Assembly: GCA_963754955.1 (NCBI GenBank)
Contig: CAVWHY010000007.1
Coordinates: 1-64,000, forward strand
DNA from: CAVQJU01 sp963754955
GTDB taxonomy: Bacteria; Acidobacteriota; Vicinamibacteria; Vicinamibacterales; CAVVIG01
Direction: 5' to 3'
DNA: 64,000 nucleotides
The number at the start of each line of letters is the position of its first letter. The first letter of the stretch is position 1. The position numbers and the translations under genes were made by a program. This document shows positions 43,722 to 53,479 of the stretch, piece by piece. The notes under the pieces are model-generated. The model did no database searches. It saw only the letters and a program-made list of their open reading frames with translations, and had not been told where the DNA came from.

Positions 43722-44347
43722 ACGCCGGCATCCTCGCGCTGCTCTTCTACGTCCTCGCCGGTGTTTTCTTCGGGCAGACCCGCGGCATGGCGTCAGGCGG
43801 CGCCGGCATGAGCACGGCGCGCGTCACCTCGCCGGCGGTGGTTACGTCCTGGATGTCCCACGAGAGTGCCGCCGATGGCACCACGACGACGCTGCTGGTG
43901 CTCTGACGTGGGGCGCCCGGATGGTTTTCCAGGGGCGGCGGCGGCGGTTCCGGTGCAGGGTCGGGCGGCGGATTCGTCGGCCGCGGATCGTACGCCTATC
44001 AATCCTTCTCCGAGGGCGGCCTGACGTTCACGCTGGAGTTCGATCACGAGAGGCACACAGCGAAGCTCTTGAACCGCGAATTCTCGCTGAAGGACACCAA
44101 CGTGGTGCTCGTGGACTTCGTGGACGCCCCTGGCGGCCCTGCGATTGTCGGCTCCCGATGGATCGAGCCCGGGCCGCCGGCGCCCCCTGTCATGCCCCGT
44201 GCCGCGCCGGATCCGGTCGCGGGCGTGATCAGGCGGTCGCCGGAACTGTTCGACTACCTGCGCTGCGACCTGAGCCTGTCCGACCCGTTCATGAACGCGA
44301 TGGTTGCGATTGTCTGCGGCCTGATGCGGCCGCCAGCGTCAAGATAG
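43718..44347 (+). pseudogene. Gly-rich membrane-anchored protein with in-frame TGA
   Basis: One frame runs 43718-44347 with a single internal TGA at 43904-43906. N-terminal part: a hydrophobic anchor (AGILALLFYVLAGVFFGQT) and HESAADGTTTTLLVL. After the TGA come RGAPGWFSRGGGGGSGAGSG, SYAYQSFSEGGLTFTLEFDH and FDYLRCDLSLSDPFM. From memory of similar acidobacterial proteins (LLVLWRGxPGWF) a Trp is expected at the TGA, so TGG has become TGA by mutation or error. TTG start overlaps the amidohydrolase stop. Full length would be 209 residues. Function unknown. Confidence 0.6.
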
Positions 44348-44382
44348 CGGCCGGCACCGCCTGTGGCGGGTTTCATCCGGGT

Positions 44383-44404
44383 GTAGTGCAGGCCTTCGGC
44401 CTGC
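44383..44404 (+). repeat. short-loop GTAGTG palindrome
   Basis: GTAGTG followed by GCAGGCC-TTC-GGCCTGC, one base shorter in the loop than the exact copies. Lies in the 107-base spacer before the first SDR gene. Confidence 0.8.
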
Positions 44405-44454
44405 CTGACAACGGCTGCGATAATGTGACGGTCCTCGAGCGAAAGGGAAAACGC

Positions 44455-45468
44455 ATGCCGAGGCGACGGACGTCATCATCTCCACCGCTTGCCGGCCGCG
44501 TCGCTGTTGTAGCCGGGGCGACGCGCGGCGCAGGGCGTGGCATCGCCCGGGCGCTCGGCGAAGCGGGTGCGATCGTCTACTGCACGGGACGCAGCGTTCG
44601 CGGCAGGCTGTCGCCCTACGGCCGGCCGGAGACGATCGACGAGACGGCGGACATGATCGCGGCGGCTGGCGGGACGGCGATAGCCGTGCAGACCGACCAC
44701 GCCGTTGAAGCCGACGTCGAGGCGCTGTTTGCGAGGGTCGACCGCGAGCAGGGGCGGCTGGACATCCTGGCCGACAGCGTCGGCGGCGAGAACCCGCTGA
44801 TGGGCCAGTACGGCTGGTTCTGGACGTCGGATCTGACGCATGGGCTGGCCGTGTTTCAGCAATCGCTGCTGTCGCACATCATCACGGCCAAGCACGCTGC
44901 CCGGCTGATGACCCGCGATCGTCGGGGGCTGATCGTCGAGGTCACGGAAAACGACGTGCTGAGCGCCGGAGGCAATCCCCTCGCCCAGACCGTCAAGTTC
45001 GCGCTCAAGGGACTCGCGCTCAGCATGGCCGCCGAACTGCACCCCCACGGTGTGGCGGCGATCGCGATCACGCCGGGCTTTCTCCGGTCGGAATCGATGC
45101 TTCAGCGGTTCGGTGTGACGGAGGCCAACTGGCGCGATCAGGGCAAGAAAGACAAGAATTTCCTCGAGTCCGAGACGCCGTTGTTCGTCGGGCGCGCGGT
45201 CGCGGCGCTCGCCGCTGATCCCGCCATCATGAAGCGCACCGGTCAGCTGCTCAGCTCGTGGGAAGTGGCCCGCGAATTCAACCTGACCGACGCGGACGGC
45301 CGCCGGCCGGACTGGGGCGCCCACGTCATCGATTTCTCCCGTCATCCGCAGGCGCTTCTCGATCGCCTTCGTGTCGGCTCAGAAATCCAGATCGGGTGGC
45401 TGGGCCGGCTGCAGAAGCGGACGAAGCAGTTCGCCAGGAAGTTGCCGCCGAAAAAGCGTAGCGGATAA
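44455..45468 (+). CDS. SDR-family protein lacking the catalytic tyrosine
   Basis: A 337-residue Rossmann protein. The nucleotide motif is AGATRGAGRGIA (about residues 20-31). The usual catalytic YxxxK reads ALAQTVKFALKGLA-like: Lys181 is kept but the Tyr position is Ala177. The usual Ser strand reads VEVTEND. The C-terminal part (HGVAAIAITPGFLRSESMLQ, RFGVTEANW) matches an unnamed SDR group, and the tail is basic (RKLPPKKRSG). It probably binds NAD(P) but may not reduce carbonyls in the standard way. Confidence 0.8.
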   Translation: MPRRRTSSSPPLAGRVAVVAGATRGAGRGIARALGEAGAIVYCTGRSVRGRLSPYGRPETIDETADMIAAAGGTAIAVQTDHAVEADVEALFARVDREQGRLDILADSVGGENPLMGQYGWFWTSDLTHGLAVFQQSLLSHIITAKHAARLMTRDRRGLIVEVTENDVLSAGGNPLAQTVKFALKGLALSMAAELHPHGVAAIAITPGFLRSESMLQRFGVTEANWRDQGKKDKNFLESETPLFVGRAVAALAADPAIMKRTGQLLSSWEVAREFNLTDADGRRPDWGAHVIDFSRHPQALLDRLRVGSEIQIGWLGRLQKRTKQFARKLPPKKRSG

Positions 45469-45471
45469 ACT
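45466..45471 (+). promoter_or_regulatory. TANNNT -10-like box, likely leaderless start
   Basis: TAAACT begins at the stop codon of the first SDR gene and ends eight bases before the ATG at 45480. No Shine-Dalgarno. Confidence 0.4.
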
Positions 45472-45479
45472 CTTCGCTC

Positions 45480-46253
45480 ATGGACCTCCAACTCTCCGGA
45501 AAAGTCGCCATCGTGACCGGCGCCAGCCGCGGTATCGGCCGGGCGATCGCGCAGACCCTCGCCGCCGAGGGCATGAAGATCTCTGCGGCGGCGCGCTCGA
45601 AAGATCAGCTCGACGACCTGGCGAAGTCGATCGGGACCGGCTGCCTCGTGCAGGCTGTCGACTTGCGGCAGCCCGGCGCGGCGGCCGCCGTCGTCGACGC
45701 GACGCTCGCGAAGTTCGGCAGGATTGATCTGCTCGTCAACAACGCCGGCGCCACCAAGCGCGGCGATTTTTTCGAGCTCACCGACGCCGACTGGGACGAC
45801 GGGTTCGCGTTGAAGTTCTTCGGCGCGATGCGTCTCAGCCGGGCCGCCTGGAAACACCTGATGGCCAGCAGGGGCACCATCGTCAACATCATCGGCGTGG
45901 GAGGCCGCACCGGCACTGCCGAATTCGCGATCGGCGGCAGCGTCAACGCCGCCTGCGCATTGCTCACCAAGGCCCTGGCCGATCGCGGCGTGAAGGACGG
46001 CGTGCGCGTCAATGCGATCAATCCCGGGTTCATCAAGACCGAGCGGCTGACCGTGCGCGTGAAGAGCTTCGCCGAGGAGCACAATCTGCCGCTGCCGGAG
46101 GCCGAGACGCAGCTGGCGAAGGCCACCGGCGTCGCGCGGTTCGGCGAGCCGGCTGAAATCGCCGCGGCCGTCGCGTTTCTCGCGTCGCCCGCCTGCGGAT
46201 TCTGCCACGCCGCGCTGCTCGACATCGACGGCGGCCAAACACGCACGCTATGA
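45480..46253 (+). CDS. SDR-family protein with altered catalytic residues
   Basis: A 257-residue protein with TGASRGIGRAIA (residues 13-24) and NNAGATKRGDFFELT. The catalytic region reads IVNIIGVGGRTGTAEFAIGG then SVNAACALL: Ser is replaced in the NIIG strand, the Tyr position is Phe149 or Gly152, and the Lys position is Asn156. A related divergent group with N for K exists, which I recall but cannot verify here. Coupled to the DUF486 gene by ATGA. Confidence 0.82.
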   Translation: MDLQLSGKVAIVTGASRGIGRAIAQTLAAEGMKISAAARSKDQLDDLAKSIGTGCLVQAVDLRQPGAAAAVVDATLAKFGRIDLLVNNAGATKRGDFFELTDADWDDGFALKFFGAMRLSRAAWKHLMASRGTIVNIIGVGGRTGTAEFAIGGSVNAACALLTKALADRGVKDGVRVNAINPGFIKTERLTVRVKSFAEEHNLPLPEAETQLAKATGVARFGEPAEIAAAVAFLASPACGFCHAALLDIDGGQTRTL

Positions 46254-46597
46254 ATCTGAAAACAGTGGCGACAACCGCCGGACTGCTCGTGTGCTCGAAC
46301 ATCTTCATGACGTTTGCGTGGTACGCGCACCTGAGAAATCTGCGCGCGAAGCCCCTGCTCGTGGCGGTCGCGGCGAGCTGGGGCATTGCGTTCTTCGAAT
46401 ACCTGCTTCAAGTGCCGGCAAACCGGATGGGCAGCGACGTCCTGAACTTGTCGCAGCTCAAAATCATGCAGGAAGCGATCACCCTGACCGTGTTCGTGCC
46501 GTTCGCGCTGCTCTACATGAAGCAGCCGATCCGGCTCGATTTCCTCTGGGCGGCCCTCTGCCTGATGGGGGCGGTCTATTTCATCTTCCGCGGGTAG
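46250..46597 (+). CDS. DUF486 small membrane protein
   Basis: A 115-residue protein with four membrane segments. FMTFAWYAHL, WGIAFFEYLLQVPANRMG and LSQLKIMQEAITLTVFVPFA are the DUF486 hallmarks, related to the small drug/metabolite transporter fold. Transport has not been shown for the family. Confidence 0.93.
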   Translation: MNLKTVATTAGLLVCSNIFMTFAWYAHLRNLRAKPLLVAVAASWGIAFFEYLLQVPANRMGSDVLNLSQLKIMQEAITLTVFVPFALLYMKQPIRLDFLWAALCLMGAVYFIFRG

Positions 46598-46606
46598 CGA
46601 CAGTAC

Positions 46607-47437
46607 CTATCGCGGCTTGCGCCCGACGACGTCCACCACGGTTGGTGCGATGAGCCACGAGGTTCGCCGTTTCCCGGCGGCGAGCCAGTCGCGGCGGAGC
46701 TCCGACGCTTGCGCCGGCGTGAAGGGCGGAAACTTCGCGAGCTGCGGCAGCACGCCCATGAAATAGCCGGACACCCAGTTCCACACCGCCGATCCGGCGC
46801 GGCCCGACTTGATGGTCGGCGTCACGTCCACGAGGTCGAGGCCGGCGCGCACGTACAACTCCGGCAGGCGGGCACCGATATTGGCATCGCCGCCCTGGGA
46901 TGCGAAGAACGCGAGGTCGGCCTTCAGGAAGTTCTCCCAGTGCGGAGGCTCGGGGATGCGGCGCAGCGTGCCGCGGCAGTAGTCCTCCATGGCGAGCACG
47001 CCGCCTGGCTTGAGCGCGGCGACGAGCTTCTTCAGGTGCGCTTGCGGGTCCGGCAGGAACAGGAAGAGCCATCGCGAGAAGATCAGATCGTAGGCCGCGC
47101 GCGGCAGCGGCGCGGCGATCAGGTCGGCCTGCCAGATCGTGCCCTGGCCGTAGCCGTCGCGGCTGCAGCGCGTGCGCAGCGCCGCCGCAAACGGCCGCGA
47201 CCGCTCGACGGCGTCGATCGGTCCCTTCACGCGGCGCCGCAGTTCCATGTGCAGCGAACCTTTGCCGGGCCCGATCTCGAGCACCCGCCATCCGGGCCCG
47301 ACCTTCACCTTGTCGAAGAGGGCATACGCGGTCGGGTCCCACAGCCGCGCCTGGCGCCGCAGGCGCGCCGCCTCGCGCCTGGAGTCACCGAGGAGATATC
47401 GGTATCCACGTGATTGCGTGTTGGATCGTGCGTTCAT
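46607..47437 (-). CDS. class I SAM-dependent methyltransferase
   Basis: A 276-residue protein with WRVLEIGPGKGSLHMEL (SAM-binding loop), DLIFSRWLFLFLPDPQAHLK and ALKPGGVLAMEDY. The start MNARSNTQS at 47437 is chosen; the frame is open 12 codons further. Convergent with DUF486, nine bases apart. Methyl acceptor unknown. Confidence 0.88.
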   Translation of the reverse strand: MNARSNTQSRGYRYLLGDSRREAARLRRQARLWDPTAYALFDKVKVGPGWRVLEIGPGKGSLHMELRRRVKGPIDAVERSRPFAAALRTRCSRDGYGQGTIWQADLIAAPLPRAAYDLIFSRWLFLFLPDPQAHLKKLVAALKPGGVLAMEDYCRGTLRRIPEPPHWENFLKADLAFFASQGGDANIGARLPELYVRAGLDLVDVTPTIKSGRAGSAVWNWVSGYFMGVLPQLAKFPPFTPAQASELRRDWLAAGKRRTSWLIAPTVVDVVGRKPR

Positions 47438-47504
47438 GAGGACAGCGTACGCGACACGCGAATGCGCGGCCATCCGCTTCTTGCGATCGAATCACGTAGT
47501 GACC

Positions 47505-47588
47505 TAGCCACCTGGCCACAGAGGCACGGAGAGCACAGAGGCTCTGCCTTGGTAAGAGAGTTCTCTGTGGCCTGTGTCTCGGTGGCTA
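47505..47588. repeat. interrupted long inverted repeat
   Basis: TAGCCACC (47505-47512) pairs with GGTGGCTA (47581-47588), and GGCCACAGAG (47514-47523) with CTCTGTGGCC (47563-47572). It fills most of the 157-base spacer between the ABC permease stop and the methyltransferase start, both on the minus strand. Without a U-run on either side it is not a standard terminator, though it could end the ABC operon transcript. Confidence 0.7.
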
Positions 47589-47594
47589 CGTATA

Positions 47595-49276
47595 TCAGTC
47601 GCGCATGTGCTCCAGGGCGCGGACGCCCGAACGCATGGATGCGAGCCAGATCGTCACGCAGAGCACGGCGGCGGTGAGGAAGCAGGCGCCCATCTGCAGC
47701 TGTCGCGTCGTCGTAAAGGGCGCGCGGCGCACTCGCTGAAACAGGTACATCGACGACGGCCAGCCGAGCAGCACGATCATCACGATGACGAAGAGCACGG
47801 CCTGAATCATGAACGCGACGCCGCCGTACGAGCCGGCGACCTGTGTGGCATCGGCGTTGAACCGCGGGTAGCGCGCGCCGAGGCCGATCGCGAGCCCGAC
47901 GAGCGCGAAGCTCATGAACAAGATCGCGAGCGCCGCCATCGCCTTCAGAAACGGATCGACGCCGAGGAACTGGTTGGCCGCGATCGTCAGGACCTCCGTC
48001 AGGGTCAGCACCGGCAGCAGGCCCGTCCAGAACTTCGACCAGAGGAAGTCGCGCATCGAGACCGGAGACGTCCGGATGATCCAGAACGCGGCGCCCTCCG
48101 CCGACACCGCGGGAAACACGAACCGCACGGCGACCGTGGCCATCACGAACCCCGCCATCCCGAGGTTGACGAATGCGTAGACGTTCTTGACGAAGCCGGT
48201 CATGTACGGAATGCGATCGAGATCCAGCACCCGGAAGTTGTAGAGGTAGAGAAGCACCAGCGCCACGAGCAGCAGCAGCTGCGACCATTGGCTGACATCG
48301 CGCAGGAACGTCTTGAGATCCTTGATCAGCAGCTGACGCCGCGCCGTCGAGAGCGGCAGCGCCCGCACGAGGCCGTCGAGCGCCCGCAGCTGTGTGAACC
48401 GCGCCTTCGGAGCCTCCTGCGCGCGGCTGAAGCCGCTGAAGTACCACCGCTCGCTCGCCATGCGCGCCAGGACGACGGCCGCGAGCGCTGTTGTCCAGAG
48501 CGCGGCGAAGTGCAGCAGATCGAAGCCGCCCTGCACGCTCGCAAAGAGCGTCTCGCCGGCCCAGAACGACGGCAGCAGCGGCGTGACCGGCGACTGCAGC
48601 GTCGAGAAGAAGTCCGTCAGATCCGGCAGCGATTCGACCTTGAGCAGCTGTTCGGGCCTGATGAACCGCAGCACAATCACGAGGCTCGCGGCAAAGAGCA
48701 GCCCCATCAGCATGAGGAGATCGCGGGCGCGCCTGGCAGGAAACGTGTTGACCAGGAACAGCGTGACCATCGTGCCCGCCGCGACCGGAATGACGGCGAA
48801 CGGGATCGTCGTCAGCGCGGACGCCAGATAGAACGAGACGCCCGCGCAGCGCGCCCGGCCGATGCCCATCAGCACCGGCGCGAGGAAGATGACGACCATC
48901 CACGACGACTGCGCCAGGGTGCGCGCGAACCTCGCGTGGAACAGGCGGCCGACCGGAACCGGGGCGGTGAGCAGCAGCCGCAGATCCTCGGACAGGAAGA
49001 ACGTGGACAGCGCCGTCACGACCGCGCTGAACGCGAGGAACGACAGGAACGTGAGGAACAGCCACGACAGGCCGATGCGGAGCAGGTAGTCGCCGAGCTC
49101 GTCGTAGGCATCCAGCCGGCTCGTCAACCAGAAGGCGCCCTGGAACAGTGCACCGCACACGATGAGGCCGACGCCGCCGAAGAGGATGCCGCGCATCAGG
49201 TCGCCGTGTTCGCGCCGGCGCGCGCGGTTGCGCGATGACAGGACGTGCGGCAGCAGCAGGTGCGGGAACGCGTGCG

Positions 49277-49280
<4 letters not shown>
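47595..49280 (-). CDS. ABC transporter permease
   Basis: A 561-residue membrane protein with about a dozen hydrophobic segments. Typical stretches are STFFLSEDLRLLLTAPVPVG and AAFWIIRTSPVSMRDFLWSK, a pattern found in large ABC-2-type exporters of unknown substrate. The start ATG overlaps the ATPase stop (ATGA). It is the last gene of the minus-strand operon transglutaminase-ATPase-permease. Confidence 0.85.
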
Positions 49281-50028
<748 letters not shown>

Positions 50029-50032
<4 letters not shown>

Positions 50033-51630
50033 CGGGAACACGCGCAGCGCGACGTGCGCTGGGGAAGAGGAACGGCGAGTTGACCGAGGTCGGCGGGCGC
50101 GCCGGCGAGAATCGGCCGGGTCGAGTCCGGTACCGTCTCGACGTCGAGGATCGTCATCTTGAGGCGCCCGAGCAGCGGAAGAATCGCGGTCTGCCTGTCG
50201 AGGCCGCCCCGCGCGAGCCGGACGTGGGTGGCGTCGGCCGGAAACTGGTTGAATGTCGGATCGACCGGCAGCCAGAGGCCGCGGCCGCCTTCGTCGATGT
50301 ACATCTCGGGCCACGCGTGGTAGTAGAACGCGCCTCGCACGAACGCAAGGCCGACCGCGATGCGCGCGGGAATGCCGGCCGCGCGCGCCATCGCGACGAG
50401 CAGTGCCGTATGCTCGTTGCAGTCGCCGACCCTCGTGCGCAGCACCTCGCGCGCCGACGGAATGCTGACCGTGGGCTTCTTTTCCAGGAGACCGTTGACG
50501 TAACGCGTCAGGCGCTCGGCGCGATCGCGCGTCGACGCGGCTCCACGCACGGCGTTCGCCGCCTCCGACCGGATCTCCGGATCGTCGCTTTCGATCAGCG
50601 GCTCCGGCGCGAGGTATCGCCTGGCATCGGCATCGGCCGCTGTGGGGCGAAGTCCCCGCGGATCGCGCAGCTCGACGATGTTCCCCGCGAGTGTCTGGGT
50701 GCCGCCGTCGAGATCGAGCGCCGACAGATCGACGCCGTCGAGCCGCATCCGGAGCCGCACGACGTCGCGCGCCTCGTCGATCCGTTCGCGGCCGACGGGA
50801 ACGATGGCCGACGCTTCGAGCAGGTCGGCCCGCACCTGGCTGGGGACGGCCATCGCGCGCGCGTTCTCCGCCGACTCGCGGATGGTCAACAGGCCGAGCG
50901 GGCTCTCCTCGCGCACCACTTCGCCCGTGTCCGTCACCCAGGATGTCGTGTGGAGGCCGGAAAATTCTGTCTCGACCCGGAACGCCGGAATCGGCGCCGT
51001 GCCGGTCCCTCGCACGAGCTCCCGTTTGCCGACGTCCACGACGATCGGCGCGTTGTGCAGCGTGGCCGCGTCGAAGATCGTCCAGCGATGGCGGGCGCCG
51101 GTCACCAGGCCGCCGTTCGCGAGGCGCCGCGAGAGGTTGAGCGACAGCGCCGGCGGCTCCGTCATCTCGCGTACCTCGGTGCGCGTCTTGCCTCCTGATG
51201 TCACCGCCAGCGCGAGCCGCGTGCCGTCCAGCTGTCCGCGCACCTCGACAGGGCCCGTCCCCGGATCGAGGGAAAACTCGAACGAGCGCAGTTGGAAATC
51301 CTTGTCGACGTGCGCCGTGGTCCGGATCGTCACCGGGGTGGTCGCTCCGAGGAGGGACATCTGCAACCGGCCGTCTTCCTGCAACTCGAAGCCGGCGTCG
51401 GTCTTCAGTGTCTGGCTGACCGTGAATCCGATCTTCTCGCCGCGGTAGTAGACGCCGTGCCACACCGCCGCCGACGTGTAGCGCGCGAGATCGGCCGCGA
51501 GTGTCGCCGACGACGCCTGCAGGTACGAACGATTGATCAGCAGGGCCATGACGGCCGCCCATGACACCAGCACGAAGATCGACAGGGGCCGGGTCACGCG
51601 TCGGGGCAGGGGCCTCAGGAATTGACGCAT
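50029..51630 (-). CDS. membrane-anchored transglutaminase-like protein
   Basis: A 533-residue protein with one N-terminal membrane segment (about residues 17-33), a long beta-rich region (WHGVYYRGEKIGFTVSQTLK), and a C-terminal transglutaminase core: Cys in RVGDCNEHTALLVAMA (about 403), His in YYHAWPEMYID (about 438), Asp in WLPVDPTFNQFPADATHV (about 455). The catalytic triad is complete. Probably periplasmic, acting as a protease or crosslinker. First gene of the ABC operon. Confidence 0.88.
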
Positions 51631-51690
51631 TTTTGCCTGTGTATCGGCCGGTTGGCCGTGCAGGGACAGCGCGAAAGCCGCGAGACCGTC

Positions 51691-51699
51691 TGCTAGAAT
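51691..51699 (+). promoter_or_regulatory. extended TANNNT box, likely leaderless start
   Basis: TGC-TAGAAT ends nine bases before the ATG at 51709. No Shine-Dalgarno. It lies in the 78-base divergent spacer shared with the transglutaminase gene. Confidence 0.5.
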
Positions 51700-51708
51700 T
51701 TCCCGCTG

Positions 51709-52461
51709 ATGAAGCCTGTTGCACTCATCTGGGCCCTGGGACTGACTTCCTGGACGGTCTGGGGTGGCGCCATGCCTCTCGCGGGAGCGATCACCCCTGC
51801 AGGGGTCTTAGCGCGGGTCGATCACCTGGTGTACGCCACGCCGGACCTGGCACTCGGCGTCCAAACCGCGGAGCAGTTGTTCGGCGTCCGCGCCTCGCCG
51901 GGCGGATCGCATCCCGGCGAGGGAACACGGAACGCGCTGCTTGCGCTGGGACCTGCGTCCTACTTCGAGATCATCGGACCCGATCCCGCGCAGCCGAAGC
52001 CGGCCCGAGGCCGCCGCTTCGGCATCGACGAGATCAACGCGCCGCGGTTGACGACGTGGGTGGCGAAGGGCACGGATCTCGAGACGTTCGCGGCCGGCGC
52101 GCTCGCGCAGGGCGTGAATCTGGGGGCGGTCATTCCCGGCAGCCGCAAACGCCCCGACGGCGTCGTCCTGTCCTGGCGCTACACCGATCCGCGCGTGGTG
52201 CTCGGGGACAGGCTCGTGCCGTACTTCATCGACTGGGGCCCTTCGACAGGCTCAGGGCAGGCATCCACGCACCCGTCGGCCACAGCGGCCAAGGGCGTCA
52301 CGCTCCTCAGCCTCCGCGCCGAGCATCCCGATGCCGATCGCGTTCAGCATATGATTCGTCAACTCGGCCTCGACCTGACCGTCGTCAAAGGCGCCCGGCC
52401 CGCCTTGATTGCCACCTTCGACAGCCCGAAAGGGCATGTCGAGCTCAGGACCGATCACTGA
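51709..52461 (+). CDS. secreted glyoxalase-like (VOC) protein
   Basis: A 250-residue protein with a hydrophobic leader and the glyoxalase-like domain: LARVDHLVYATPDLALGVQT, EQLFGVRASPGGSHPGEGTR, YFEIIGPDP, LSWRYTDPRVVLGDRLVPYF. Between IDWG and HPSA it carries PSTGSGQAST, encoded by the interspersed 20-base repeat at 52239. The stop codon lies in the first unit of a GATCACT iteration. Confidence 0.82.
   Translation: MKPVALIWALGLTSWTVWGGAMPLAGAITPAGVLARVDHLVYATPDLALGVQTAEQLFGVRASPGGSHPGEGTRNALLALGPASYFEIIGPDPAQPKPARGRRFGIDEINAPRLTTWVAKGTDLETFAAGALAQGVNLGAVIPGSRKRPDGVVLSWRYTDPRVVLGDRLVPYFIDWGPSTGSGQASTHPSATAAKGVTLLSLRAEHPDADRVQHMIRQLGLDLTVVKGARPALIATFDSPKGHVELRTDH
52239..52258 (+). repeat. 20-base interspersed palindromic repeat inside the VOC gene
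   Basis: CCCTTCGACAGGCTCAGGGC, with complementary ends CCCT and AGGG. I know this sequence from general reading as a common interspersed repeat in environmental bacteria. It is in frame and adds Pro-Ser-Thr-Gly-Ser-Gly without a stop. Confidence 0.65.
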
Positions 52462-52487
52462 TCACTGATCACTGATCACCGATCACT
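52453..52487. repeat. five heptamers GATCACY
   Basis: The units GATCACT, GATCACT, GATCACT, GATCACC, GATCACT run across the VOC stop codon to three bases before the redoxin ATG. Longest of the seven-base iterations in the window. It leaves no room for a Shine-Dalgarno before the redoxin gene. Confidence 0.9.
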
Positions 52488-52490
52488 GCC

Positions 52491-53078
52491 ATGACCCTGA
52501 CCTTCTCGACGATGTTGGAGCTCGGGACACCGGCGCCGGACTTCAGCCTGCCCGATGTGGTCGGCGGAGCGACGATCTCCCTGGCGACGTTCGCCGACAA
52601 GGAGGCGCTGCTCGTGCTGTTCATCTGCCGGCACTGCCCGTTCGTGCGGCACGTCCAGAACGAGCTCGCACGGATCGGTCGCGACTACGCGGAGTACGTG
52701 GGCATCGTCGGCATCAGCTCGAACGACGCCGCGACCTTTGAGGACGACAGCCCGGAGAGCCTCAGGGAGTGGGCGCGCGAATACGAGTTCACGTTCCCCG
52801 TGTGCTACGACGCGACCCAGAACGTGGCGAAGGCGTTCACGGCCGCCTGCACGCCCGATCCGTTTCTCTTCGACGACAAGCGGCTGCTCGTCTACCGCGG
52901 GCAGCTGGACGACAGCCGGCCCGGGAATAAGAAGCCACCAACCGGATCCGATATCCGCGCCGCGCTCGACGCATTGCTCGACGGGCGGCCGATCGACCCT
53001 GTGCAGCGGCCGAGCGCCGGCTGCAACATCAAATGGAGGCCCGGCACGGCGCCGGCCTATTTCGGCGCCCGGGCGTAA
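52491..53078 (+). CDS. thioredoxin-fold redoxin
   Basis: A 195-residue cytoplasmic AhpC/TSA-type protein: LGTPAPDFSLPDVVGGATIS, LLVLFICRHCPFVRHVQNEL (CxxC redox pair), GISSNDAATFEDDSPE, ACTPDPFLFDDKRLLVYRGQ, and the ending SAGCNIKWRPG. Probably a thiol peroxidase or disulfide reductase. There is no Shine-Dalgarno because of the heptamer iteration upstream. Confidence 0.9.
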   Translation: MTLTFSTMLELGTPAPDFSLPDVVGGATISLATFADKEALLVLFICRHCPFVRHVQNELARIGRDYAEYVGIVGISSNDAATFEDDSPESLREWAREYEFTFPVCYDATQNVAKAFTAACTPDPFLFDDKRLLVYRGQLDDSRPGNKKPPTGSDIRAALDALLDGRPIDPVQRPSAGCNIKWRPGTAPAYFGARA

Positions 53079-53085
53079 CGGGCGC

Positions 53086-53091
53086 TAGACT
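53086..53091 (+). promoter_or_regulatory. TANNNT -10-like box, likely leaderless start
   Basis: TAGACT ends seven bases before the ATG at 53099. No Shine-Dalgarno. Confidence 0.45.
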
Positions 53092-53098
53092 GGACGCG

Positions 53099-53479
53099 AT
53101 GACGACGAAAAACAAGACGCTGGCGGCAAGTGTCGTGGTCCTGAGCCTGCTGTCCGGGGGCCGGCCGGTGTTCGCCCATCACTCGACGGCGATGTACGAC
53201 ATGGCGAACCCGGTGACGGTGACCGGTACGGTCAAACGTTTCGAATGGACCAACCCGCACGCGTTCATCTTCATCGACGTCAAGGACGACAAGGGCAACG
53301 TCGTCGAGTGGGAAATCGAGCTGATGAGCCTGAACCACCTCAGGTCGTACGGCTGGGTGCGCGACACGGTCAAGTCCGGCGACCAGATTTCCTGCACGGG
53401 CGGCCGGGCGAAAAGCGGCGCGGCATCGATGATCAGCGCGATGATCAAGCTGCCTGACGGACGGGAGATCAAGTCGTGA
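53099..53479 (+). CDS. secreted DUF6152 protein
   Basis: A 126-residue protein with signal peptide (cleavage near VFA-HH). The DUF6152 pattern is complete: HHSTAMYDMANPVTVTGTVK, RFEWTNPHAFIFIDVKDDKG, GDQISCTGGRAKSGA. A small secreted beta-barrel; the paired histidines at the mature N-terminus could bind metal. Overlaps the next gene by four bases. Confidence 0.9.
   Translation: MTTKNKTLAASVVVLSLLSGGRPVFAHHSTAMYDMANPVTVTGTVKRFEWTNPHAFIFIDVKDDKGNVVEWEIELMSLNHLRSYGWVRDTVKSGDQISCTGGRAKSGAASMISAMIKLPDGREIKS

Noticed and set aside
43900..43910. Selenocysteine or pyrrolysine at the internal TGA
   Set aside because: The surrounding residues do not resemble a redox site, no SECIS-like hairpin is evident just downstream, and the family position appears to be Trp.
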